This document shows positions 13,301-23,428 of a stretch of 64,000 nucleotides of DNA, piece by piece. The DNA lies in assembly GCF_048773025.1 (NCBI RefSeq), contig NW_027413958.1, positions 638,001 through 702,000 of the forward strand. The letters are read 5' to 3'. This DNA comes from Camelus bactrianus (lineage: Eukaryota; Chordata; Mammalia; Artiodactyla; Camelidae). The stretch's first letter is position 1. Every line of letters begins with the position of its first letter. The notes under the pieces were generated by a model, which did not search any database, was not told the origin of the DNA, and saw only the letters and a list, made by a program, of their open reading frames with translations. Both the position numbers and the translations under genes were made by a program.

Positions 13301-14214
13301 GGAGGTTCCGTCTTCTGTCTGCAGCACCCGGGATCTCCTAGGAGCCCTTCGAGTGTCTTCCCCCAGTCCGTCCCAGTGCGGGCTGCCGAGGAAAGGAGGG
13401 GGTTGGGCTGGAAAAGCAGGTAGCATCTAGTGCCTCCCCATGGACAGGGGAGTTAATTAGCGGACTTGTCCCTGCCAGGGAACACCTGTGACACCAGGCA
13501 GCTGCGTGGGGGGCGGCCCCGAACCTCCCCCACACAGTCAGCCGTGTTCCGGAATTCTGAGTGTGGGGAAGTTCCGTCTTCTGTCCGCAGCACCCGGGTT
13601 CTCCTAGGAGCCTTTCGAGTTTCTTCCCCCAGTCCCTCCCTGTGCGGGCTGCCGGGTAAAGGCGGGGGTTGGGCTGGAAACGCAGGTAGCATCTAGTGCC
13701 TCCCCATGGACAGGGGAGGTAATTAGCGGACTTCCCCCTGCCAGGGAACACCTGTGACACCAGGCAGCTGCGTGGAGGGCGGCCCTAAACCTCCCCCACA
13801 CAGTCATCCGTGTTCCGGAATTCTGAGTGTGGGGAGGTTCCGTCTTCTGTCTGCAGAACCCGGGATCTCCTAGGAGCCCTTCGAGTGTCTTCCCCGAGTC
13901 CCTCTAGTGCGGGCTGCCGGGGAAAGGCGGGGGTTGGGCTGGAAACGCAGGTAGCATCTAGTGCCTCCCCATGGACAGAGGAGGTAATTAGCGGACTTCT
14001 CCCTGCCAGGGAACACTTGTGACACCAGGCAGATGCGTGGAGGGCGGCCCCGAACCTCCCCCACACAGTCAGCCGTGTTCCAGAATTCTGATTGTGGGGA
14101 AGTTCCGTCTTCTGTCTGCAGCACCCGGGTTCTCCTAGGAGCCTTTCGAGTGTCTTCCCCCAGTCCCTCCCTGTGCGGGCTGCCGGGGAACGGCGGGGTT
14201 TGGGCTGGAAAAGC

Positions 14215-15544
14215 AGGTAGCATCTATTGCCTCCCCATGGACAGGGGAGGTAATTAGCGGAATTCCACCTGCCAGGGAACACCTGTGACACAAGGCAGCT
14301 GCGTGGAGGGTGGCCTCGAACCTCCCCCGCACAGTCATCCGTGTTCCGGAATTCTGAGTGTGGGGAGTTTCCGTCTTATGTCTGCAGCACCCGGGTTCAC
14401 CTAGGAGCCCTTCGAGTGTCTTCCCCGAGTCCCTCACAGTGCGGGCTGCCGGGGAAAGGCGGGGGTTGGGCTGGAAAAGCAGGTAGCATCTAGTGCCTCC
14501 CCATGTACAGGGGAGGTAATTAGCGGACTTCCCCCTGCCAGGGAAAACCTGTGAGACCAGGCAGCTGCGTGGAGGGTGGCCCTAAACCTCCCCAACACAG
14601 TCATCCGTGTTCCGGAATTCTGAGTGTGGGGAGGGTCCGTCTTATGTCTGCAGCACCCGGGATCTCCTAGGAGCCCTTCGAGTGTCTTCCCTCAGTCCGT
14701 TCTATTGCGGGCTGCCGAGGAAAGGAGGGGGTTTGGCTGGAAACGCAGGTAGCATCTAGTGCCTCCCCATGGACAGGGGAGGTAATTAGCGGACTTCCCC
14801 CTGCCAGGGAACACCTGTGACTCCAGGCAGCTGCGTGGGGGGCGGCCCCGAACCTCCCCCACACAGTCAGCCGTGTTCCGGAATACTGATTGTGGGGAAC
14901 TTCCGTCTTCTGTCTGCAGTACCCGGGTTCTCCTAGGAGCCTTTCGAGTGTCTTCCCCCAGTTCCTCCCTGTGCGGGCTGCCGGGGAACGGCGGGGGTTG
15001 GGCTGGAAAAGCAGGTAGCATCTAGTGCCTCCCCATGGACAAGGGAGGTAATTAACGGACTACCCCCTGCCAGGGAACAACTGTGACACCAGGAAGCTGC
15101 GTGGGGTGCGGCCCTAAACCTCATCCACACAGTCACACGTGTTCCGGAATTCTGAGTGTGGGGAGGTTCCGTCTTTTGTCTGCAGCAACCGGGTTCTCCT
15201 AGGAGCCTTTCGAGTGTCTTCCCCCAGTCCCTCCCTTTGCGGGCTGCCGGGGAAAGGCGGGGGTTGGGCTGGAAAAGCAGGTAGCATCTAGTGCCTCCCC
15301 ATGGACAAGGGAGGTAATTAGCGGACTTCCCCCTGCAAGGGAACACCTGTGACACCAGGCAGCTGCGTGGATGGCGGCCCCAAACTTCCCCCACACAGTC
15401 ACCCGTGTTCCGGAATTCTGAGTGTGGGGAGGTTCCGTCTTCTGTCTGCAGCACCCGGGATCTCCTAGGAGCCCTTCGAGTGTCTTCCCAGAGTCCCTCC
15501 CTGTGCGGGCTGCCGGGGAAAGGAGGGGGTTGTGCTGGAAACGC
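14215..15544 (+). repeat. 5-monomer HOR, copy 1
   Basis: Five monomers (1,330 bp) matching the next unit. Shared rare marks are CATCTATTGCC, GGTGGCCTCGAACC followed by CCCCCGCACAG (near 14,312 and 15,642), CCATGTA, and CAGTCCGTTCTATTG. The next CATCTATTG mark is 1,596 bp (six monomers) further on, at 17,147, so the neighbouring interval holds one more monomer. Confidence 0.75.
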
Positions 15545-16816
15545 AGGTAGCATCTATTGCCTCCCCATGGACAGGGGAGGTAATTAGCGGACTTCCACCT
15601 GCCAGGGAACACCTGTGACACAAGGCAGCTGCGTGGAGGGTGGCCTCGAACCTCCCCCGCACAGTCATCCGTGTTCCGGAATTCTGAGTGTGGGGAGGTT
15701 CCGTCTTATGTCTGCAGCACCCGGGTTCACCTAGGAGCCCTTCGAGTGTCTTCCCCGAGTCCCTCACAGTGCCGGCTGCCGGGGAAAGGCGGGGGTTGGG
15801 ATGGAAAAGCAGGTAGCATCTAGTGCCTCCCCATGTATAGGGGAGGTAATTAGCGGACTTCCCCCTGCCAGGGAAAACCTGTGACACCAGGCAGCTGCGT
15901 GGAGGGTGGCCCTAAACCTCCCCAACACAGTCATCCGTGATCCGGAATTCTGAGTGTGGGGAGGGTCCGTCTTATGTCTGCAGAACCCGGGATCTCCTAG
16001 GAGCCCTTCGAGTGTCGTCCCTCAGTCCGTTCTATTGCGGGCTGCCGAGGAAAGGAGGGGGTTGGGCTGGAAACGCAGGTAGCATCTAGTGCCTCCCCAT
16101 GGACATGGGAGGTAATTAGCGGACTTCTCCCTGCCAGGGAACACCTGTGACACCAGGCAGCTGCGTGGGGGGCGGCCCCGAACCTCCCCCACACAGTCAG
16201 CCGTGTTCCGGAATACTGATTGTGGGGAAGTTCCGTCTTCTGTCTGCAGCACCCGGGTTCTCCTAGGAGCCTTTCGAGTGTCTTCCCCCAGTCCCTCCCT
16301 GTGCGGGCTGCCGGGGAACGGCGGGGGTTGGGCTGGAAAAGCAGGTAGCATCTAGTGCCTCCCCATGGACAAGGGAGGTAATTAGCGGACTACCCCCTGC
16401 CAGGGAACAACTGTGACACCAGGAAGCTGCGTGGGGTGCGGCCCTAAACCTCACCCACACAGTCACACGTGTTCCGGAATTCTGAGTGTGGGGAGGTTCC
16501 GTCTTTTGTCTGCAGCACCCGGGTTCTCCTAGGAGCATTTCGAGTGTCTTCCCCCAGTCCCTCCCTGTGCAGGCTGCCGGGGAAAGGCGGGGGTTGGGCT
16601 GGAAAAGCAGGTAGCATCTAGTGCCTCCCCATGGACAAGGGAGGTAATTAGCGGACTTCCCCCTGCAAGGGAACACCTGTGACACCAGGCAGCTGCGTGG
16701 ATGGCGGCCCCGAACCTCCCCCACACAGTCAGCCGTGTTCCGGAATTCTGAGTGTGGGGAGGTTCAGTCTTCTGTCTGCAGCACCCGGGATCTCCTAGGA
16801 GCCCTTCGAGTGTCTT
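15545..16816 (+). repeat. 5-monomer HOR, copy 2 (partial)
   Basis: Follows the preceding unit at a 1,330 bp offset. Similarity ends near 16,816: here the sequence becomes CCCCGAATCCCTCCCACTG, while copy 1 has CCCAGAGTCCCTCCCTG. The monomer carrying the GAATCCC variant appears to be the extra one that makes the following interval six monomers long. Confidence 0.7.
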
Positions 16817-19800
16817 CCCCGAATCCCTCCCACTGCGGGCTGCCGGGGAAAGGCGGGGGTTGGGCTGGAAACTCAGGTAGCATCTAGTGCCTCCCCATGG
16901 ACAGGAGAGGTAATTAGCGGTCTTCCCCCTACCAGGGAACACCTGTGACACCAGGAAGCTGTGTGGAGTGCGGCCCTAAACCTCCCCCACACAGTCACCC
17001 GTGTTCCGGAATTCTGAGTGTGGGGAGGTTCCGTCTTCTGTCTGCAGCACCCGGGATCTCCTAGGAGCCCTTCGAGTGTCTTCCCAGAGTCCCACCCTGT
17101 GCGGGCTGCCGGGGAAAGGAGGGGGTTGTGCTGGAAACGCAGGTAGCATCTATTGCCTCCCCATGGACAGGGGAGGTAATTAGCGGACTTCCACCTGCCA
17201 GGGAACACCTGTGACACAAGGCAGCTGCGTGGAGTGTGGCCCCGAACCTCCCCTGCACAGTCATCCGTGTTCCGGAATTCTGAGTGTGGGGAGGTTCCGT
17301 CTTATGTCTGCAGCACCCGGGTTCACCTAGGAGCCCTTCGAGTGTCTTCCCTCAGTCCGTTCCATTGCGGGCTGCCGAGGAAAGAGGGGGTTGGGCTGGA
17401 AACGCAGGTAGCATCTAGTGCCTTCCCATGGACAGGGGAGGTAATTAGCGGACTTCTCCCTGCCAGGGAACACCTGTGACACCAGGCAGCTGCGTGGGGG
17501 GCGGCCCCGAACCTCCCCCACACAGTCAGCCGTGTTCCGGAATACTGATTGTGGGGAAGTTCCGTCTTCTGTCTGCAGCACCCGGGTTCTCCTAGGAGCC
17601 TTTCGAGTGTCTTCCCCCAGTCCCTCCCTGTGCGGGCTGCCGGGGAATGGCGGGGGTTGGGCTGGAAAAGCAGGTAGCATCTAGTGCCTCCCCATGGACA
17701 AGGGTGGTAATTAGCGGAATACCCCCTGCCAGGGAACAACTGTGACACCAGGAAGCTGCGTGGTGTGCGGCCCTAAACCTCACCCACACAGTCACACGTG
17801 TTCCGGAATTCTGAGTGTAGGGAGGTTCCGTCTTTTGTCTGCAGCACCCGGGTTCTCCTAGGAGCCATTCGAGTGTCTTCCCCCAGTCCCTCCCTGTGCG
17901 GGCTGCCGGGGAAAGGCGGGGGTTGGGCTGGAAAAGCAGGTAGCATCTAGTGCCTCCACATGGACAAGGGAGGTAATTAGCGGACTTCCCCCTGCCAGGG
18001 AACACCTGTGACACCAGGCAGCTGCGTGGATGGCGGCCCCGAACCTCCCCCACACAGTCAGCCGTGTTCCGGAATTCTGAGTGTGGGGAGGTTCCGTCTT
18101 CTGTCTGCAGCACCCGGGATCTCCTAGGAGCCCTTCGATTGTCTTCCCCCAGTCCGTCCCAGTGCGGGCTGCCGAGGAAAGGAGGGGGTTGGGCTGGAAA
18201 CGCAGGTAGCATCTAGTGCCTCCCCATGGACAGGGGAGTTAATTAGCGGACTTGTCCCTGCCAGGGAACACCTGTGACACCAGGCAGCTGCGTGGGGGGC
18301 GGCCCCGAACCTCCCCCACACAGTCAGCCGTGTTCCGGAATTCTGATTGTGGGGAAGTTCCGTCTTCTGTCCGCAGCACCCGGGTTCTCCTAGGAGCCTT
18401 TCGAGTGTCTTCCCCCAGTCCCTCCCTGTGCGGGCTGCCGGGTAATGGCGGGGGTTGGGCTGGAAACGCAGGTAGCATCTAGTGCCTCCCCATGGACAGG
18501 GGAGGTAATTAGCGGACTTCCCCCTGCCAGGGAACACCTGTGACACCAGGCAGCTGCGTGGAGGGCGGCCCTAAACCTCCCCCACACAGTCATCCGTGTT
18601 CCGGAATTCTGAGTGTGGGGAGGTTCCGTCTTCTGTCTGCAGAACCCGGGATCTCCTAGGAGCCCTTCGAGTGACTTCCCCGAGTCCCTCACAGTGCGGG
18701 CTGCCTGGGAAAGGCGGGGGTTGGGCTGGAAACGCAGGTAGCATCTAGTGCCTCCCCATGGACAGAGGAGGTAATTAGCGGACTTCTCCCTGCCAGGGAA
18801 CACTTGTGACACCAGGCAGCTGCGTGGAGGGCGGCCCCGAACCTCCCCCACACAGTCAGCCGTGTTCCAGAATTCTGATTGTGGGGAAGTTCCGTCTTCT
18901 GTCTGCAGCACCCGGGTTCTCCTAGGAGCCTTTCGAGTGTCTTCCCCCAGTCCCTCCCTTTGCGGGCTGCCTGGGAACGGTGGGGGTTGGGCTGGAAAAG
19001 CAGGTAGCATCTTGTGCCTCCCCATGGACAAGGGAGGTAATTAGCGGACTACCCCCTGCCAGGGAACAACTGTGACACCAGGAAGCTGCGTGGGGTGCGG
19101 CCCTAAACCTCACCAACACAGTCACACGTGTTCCGGAATTCTGAGTGTGGGGAGGTTCCGTCTTCTGTCTGCGGCACCCGGGTTCTCCTAGGAGCCTTTC
19201 GAGTGTCTTCCCCCAGTCCCTCCCTGTGCGGGCTGTCAGGGAACGGCGGGGGTTGGGCTGGAAAAGCAGGTAGCATCTAGTGCCTCCCCATGGACAAGGG
19301 AGGTAATTAGCGGACTTCCCCCTGCCAGGGAACACCGGTGACACCAGGAAGCTGCGTGGATGGCGGCCCCGAACCTCCCCCACACAGTCAGCCGTGTTCC
19401 GGAATTCTGAGTGTGGGGAGGTTCCGTCTTCTGTCTGCAGCACCCGGGATCTCCTAGGAGCCCTTCGAGTGTCTTCCCCGAATCCCTCCCACTGCGGGCT
19501 GCCGGGAAAGGCGGGCGTTGGGCTGGAAACTCAGGTAGCATCTAGTGCCTCCCCATGGACAGGGGAGGTAATTAGCGGTCTTCCCCCTACCAGGGAACAC
19601 CTGTGACACCAGGAATCTGTGTGGAGGGCGGCCCTAAACCTCACCCACACAGTCACCCGTGTTCCGGAATTCTGAGTGTGGGGAGTTTCCGTCTTCTGTC
19701 TGCAGCACCCGGGATCTCCTAGGAGCCCTTCGAGTGTCTTCCCAGAGTCCCTCCCTGTGCGGGCTGCCGGGGAAAGGAGGGGGTTGTGCTGGAAAAGCAG

Positions 19801-21035
19801 GTAGCATCTAGTGCCCCCCCATGGACTGGGGAGGTAATTATCGGACTTCCAACTGCCAGGGAACACCTGTGACACAAGGCAGCTGCGTGGAGGGCGGCCC
19901 TAAACCTCCCCCACTCAGTCAGCCGTGTTCCGGAATTCTAATTGTGGGGAAGTTCCGTCTTCTGTCTGCAGCACCCGGGTTCACCTAGGAGCCTTTCGAG
20001 TGTCTTCCCCCAGTCCCTCCCTGTGCGGGCTGCCGGGGAACGGCGGGGGTTGGGCTGGAAAAGCAGGTAGCATCTAGTGCCTCCTCAAGGACAAGGGAGG
20101 TAATTAGCGGGCTACCCCCTGCCAGGGAACAACTGTGACACCAGGAAGCTGCGTGGGGTGCGGCCCTAAACCTCCCCCACACAGTCACACGTGTTCCGGA
20201 ATTCTGAGTGTGGGGAGGTTCCGTCTTCTGTCTGCAGCACCCGGGACCTCCTAGGAGTCGTTCGAGTGTCTTCCCCCAGTCCGTCCCAGTGCGGGCTGCC
20301 GAGGAAAGGAGGGGGTTGGGCTGGAAACGCAGGTAGCATCTAGTGCCTCCCTATGGACAGGGGAGGTAATTAGCGGACTTCTCCCTGCCAGGGAACACCT
20401 GTGACACCAGGCAGCTGCGTGGAGGGCGGCCCCGAACCTCCCCCACACAGTCACCCGTGTTCCGGAATTCTGAGTGTGGGGAGGTTCCGTCTTCTGTCTG
20501 CAGCACCCGGGATCTCCTAGGAGCCCTTCGAGTGTCTTCCCCGAGTCCCTCCCAGTGCGGGCTGCCGGGGAAAGGCGGGGGTTGGGCTGGAAACGCAGGT
20601 AGCATCTAGTGCCTCCCCATGGACAGGGGAGGTAATGAGCGGACTTCCCCCTGCCAGGGAACACCTGTGACACCAGGCAGCTGCGTGGAGGGCGGCCCTA
20701 AACCTCCCCAACACAGTTACCCGTGTTCCGGAATTCTGAGTGTGGGGAGGTTCCGTCTTATGTCTTCAGCACCCGGGAACTCCTAGGAGCCCTTCGAGTG
20801 TCTTCCCCTAGTCCGTCCCAGTGCGGTCTGCCGAGGAAAGGAGGTGGTTGGGCTGGAAACGCAGGTAGCATCTAGTGCCTCCCCATGGACAGGGGAGGTA
20901 ATTAGCGGACTTCTCCCTGCCAGGGAACACCTGTGACACCAGGCAGCTGCGTGGGGGGGGGCCCCGAACCTCCCCCACACAGTCAGCCGTGTTCCGGAAT
21001 TCTGATTGTGGGGAAGTTCCGTCTTCTGTCTGCAG

Positions 21036-21301
21036 CACCCGGGTTCTCCTAGGAGCCTTTCGAGTGTCTTCCCCCAGTCCCTCCCTGTGCGGGCTGCCGG
21101 GGAACGGCGGGGGTTGGGCTGGAAAAGCAGGTAGCATCTAGTGCCTCCCCATGGACAAGGGAGGTAATTAGCGGACTACCCCCGGCCAGGGAACAACTGT
21201 GACACCAGGAAGCTGCGTGGGGTGCGGCCCTAAACCTCACCCACACAGTCACACGTGTTCCGGAATTCTGAGTGTGGGGAGGTTCCGTCTTCTGTCTGCA
21301 G
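21036..21301 (+). repeat. Representative type A monomer
   Basis: Exactly 266 bp from CACCCGG to CTGCAG. Type A is marked by GGTTCTCC at the start, CCTTTCGAG, CCCCCAGTCCC, CCCTGTGCGG, GGGGAACGGC, GGAAAAGCAGG, GGACAAGGG, GGACTACCCC, GGGAACAACTG, GGAAGCTGCG, GGGGTGCGG, CCCTAAACCTCACCC, and CACACGTG before the EcoRI anchor. It holds 79 C and 84 G in the consensus (61% GC) and 12 CpGs. This copy differs from my consensus only at a CCCCCGGCC variant. The CACGTG hexamer is peculiar to monomers ending this way. Confidence 0.85.
21091..21118 (+). other. G-quadruplex-type motif (one per A/B monomer)
   Basis: Within the monomer core, four G-tracts of 3, 4, 5 and 3 G are separated by CTGCC (5), AACGGC (6) and TT (2). 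This fits the standard pattern of four G3+ tracts with loops of 1-7 bases. It lies at monomer positions 56-83 on the plus strand, and the same layout with AAAGGC as middle loop occurs in type B. It therefore recurs every 266 bp through most of the array, always on the same strand. Type C monomers (GCCGAGGAAAGG) lose the second tract. Folding is inferred from the pattern only. Confidence 0.7.
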
Positions 21302-23428
21302 CACCCGGGATCTCCTAGGAGTCGTTCGAGTGTCTTCCCCCAGTCCGTCCCAGTGCGGGCGGCCGAGGAAAGGAGGGGGTTGGGCTGGAAACGCAGGTAG
21401 CATCTAGTGCCTCCCTATGGACAGGGGAGGTAATTAGCGGACTTCTCCCTGCCAGGGAACACCTGTGACACCAGGCAGCTGCGTGGAGGGCGGCCCCGAA
21501 CCTCCCCCACACAGTCACCCGTGTTCCGGAATTCTGAGTGTGGGGAGGTTCCGTCTTCTGTCTGCAGCACCCGGGATCTCCTAGGAGCCCTTCGAGTGTC
21601 TTCCCCGAGTCCCTCCCAGTGCGGGCTGCCGGGGAAAGGCGGGGGTTGGGCTGGAAACGCAGGTAGCATCTAGTGCCTCCCCATGGACAGGGGAGGTAAT
21701 GAGCGGACTTCCCCCTGCCAGGGAACACCTGTGACACCAGGCAGCTGCGTGGAGGGCGGCCCTAAACCTCCCCCACACAGTCACCCGTGTTCCGGAATTC
21801 TGAGTGTGGGGAGGTTCCGTCTTATGTCTTCAGCACCCGGGAACTCCTAGGAGCCCTTCGAGTGTCTTCCCCTAGTCCGTCCCAGTGCGGTCTGCCGAGG
21901 AAAGGAGGTGGTTGGGCTGGAAACGCAGGTAGCATCTAGTGCCTCCCCATGGACAGGGGAGGTAATTAGCGGACTTCTCCCTGCCAGGGAACACCTGTGA
22001 CACCAGGCAGCTGCGTGGGGGGGGGCCCCGAACCTCCCCCACACAGTCAGCCGTGTTCCGGAATTCTGATTGTGGGGAAGTTCCGTCTTCTGTCTGCAGC
22101 ACCCGGGTTCTCCTAGGAGCCTTTCGAGTGTCTTCCCCCAGTCCCTCCCTGTGCGGGCTGCCGGGGAACGGCGGGGGTTGGGCTGGAAAAGCAGGTAGCA
22201 TCTAGTGCCTCCCCATGGACAAGGGAGGTAATTAGCGGACAACCCCCGGCCAGGGAACAACTGTGACACCAGGAAGCTGCGTGGGGTGCGGCCCTAAACC
22301 TCACCCACACAGTCACACGTGTTCCGGAATTCTGAGTGTGGGGAGGTTCCGTCTTCTGTCTGCAGCACCCGGGATCTCCTAGGAGTCGTTCGAGTGTCTT
22401 CCCCCAGTCCGTCCCAGTGCGGGCTGCCGAGGAAAGGAGGGGGTTGGGCTGGAAACGCAGGTAGCATCTAGTGCCTCCCTATGGACAGGGGAGGTAATTA
22501 GCGGACTTCTCCCTGCCAGGGAACACCTGTGACACCAGGCAGCTGCGTGGAGGGCGGCCCCGAAACTCCCCCACACAGTCACCCGTGTTCCGGAATTCTG
22601 AGTGTGGGGAGGTTCCGTCTTCTGTCTGCAGCACCCGGGATCTCCTAGGAGCCCTTAGAGTGTCTTCCCCGAGTCCCTCCCAGTGCGGGCTGCCGGGGAA
22701 AGGCGGGGGTTGGGCTGGAAACGCAGGTAGAATCTAGTGCCTCCCCATGGACAGGGGAGGTAATGAGCGGACTTCCCCCTGCCAGGGAACACCTGTGTCA
22801 CCAGGCAGCTCCGTGGAGGGCGGCCCTAAACCTCCCCAACACAGTCACCCGTGTTCCGGAATTCTGAGTGTGGGGAGGTTCCGTCTTATGTCTTCAGCAC
22901 CCGGGAACTCCTAGGAGCCCTTCGAGTGTCTTCCCCTAGTCCGTCCCAGTGCGGTCTGCCGAGGAAAGGAGGTGGTTGGGCTGGAAACGCAGGTAGCATC
23001 TAGTGCCTCCCCATGGACAGGGGAGGTAATTAGCGGACTTCTCCCTGCCAGGGAACACCTGTGACACCAGGCAGCTGCGTGGGGGGGCGCCCCGAACCTC
23101 CCCCACACAGTCAGCCGTGTTCCGGAATTCTGATTGTGGGGTAGTTCCGTCTTCTGTCTGCAGCACCCGGGTTCTCCTAGGAGCCTTTCGAGTGTCTTCC
23201 CCCAGTCCCTCCCTGTGCGGGCTGCCGGGGAAATGCGGGGGTTGGGCTGGAAAAGCAGGTAGCATCTAGTGCCTCCCCATGGACAAGGGAGGTAATTAGC
23301 GGACTACCCCCGGCCAGGGAACAACTGTGACACCAGGAAGCTGCGTGGGGTGCGGCCCTAAACCTCACCCACACAGTCACACGTGTTCCGGAATTCTGAG
23401 TGTGGGGAGGTTCCGTCTTCTGTCTGCA

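Larger units (their letters stand above)
10378..19914 (+). repeat. Rearranged zone with ~4.5 kb HOR spacing
   Basis: Monomer order around 10,135-11,950 recurs from 14,654 at an offset of 4,519 bp (17 monomers less 3 bp). Later parts recur at other offsets. 11,600-11,900 matches 17,450-17,750 at 5,850 bp (GGGTGGTAATT mark). The CTCCACATGG mark at 12,637 matches 17,955 at 5,318 bp. 13,340-14,200 matches 18,124-18,990 at 4,786 bp (GGACTTGTCCCTGCC mark). All offsets are multiples of 266 less 2-3 bp, so whole monomers were gained or lost inside an ancestral unit of about 17 monomers. The zone contains the 5-mer duplication listed separately. No gene was seen. Confidence 0.7.
19915..23428 (+). repeat. 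4-monomer HOR, 3.3 tandem copies
   Basis: A 1,064 bp unit of four monomers, with copies at about 19,915-20,978, 20,979-22,042 and 22,043-23,106 and a partial copy to 23,428. Each copy has the order A, C (GGAGTCGTTCGAG), B-like (GGTAATGAGCGG), then a monomer with ATGTCTTCAGCACCC, GGAACTCC and a long G run before GCCCC. Differences between copies are few: for example GAAACTCC, CTTAGAGTG and CTGTGTCACC in copy 3. Outside these limits the next monomer changes type sharply. Confidence 0.9.

Noticed and set aside
21036-21060. Possible CENP-B box on the minus strand (CCCGGGTTCTCCTAG)
   Set aside because: It fits CCCGnnTnnnnC but has TAG where the box needs GAA, and type B has A where T is needed. 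No monomer I read has a full match.
21075-21095. Resemblance of CCTCCCTGTGCGG to the human PRDM9 hotspot motif CCNCCNTNNCCNC
   Set aside because: Two required C positions are G. The motif is also allele- and species-specific, and the species is unknown.
21094-21194. Internal sub-repeat: CTGCCGGGGAAC and CTGCCAGGGAAC, 89 bp apart in each monomer
   Set aside because: Only about 11 of 12 bases match and the flanks do not align. I could not trace the monomer to shorter repeats, so chance is adequate.
21256-21268. STAT, heat-shock or ETS sites at TTCCGGAATTC
   Set aside because: Half-site spacing does not fit STAT (TTCnnnGAA) or heat-shock elements. The ETS core CCGGAA is too short to be meaningful without binding data.
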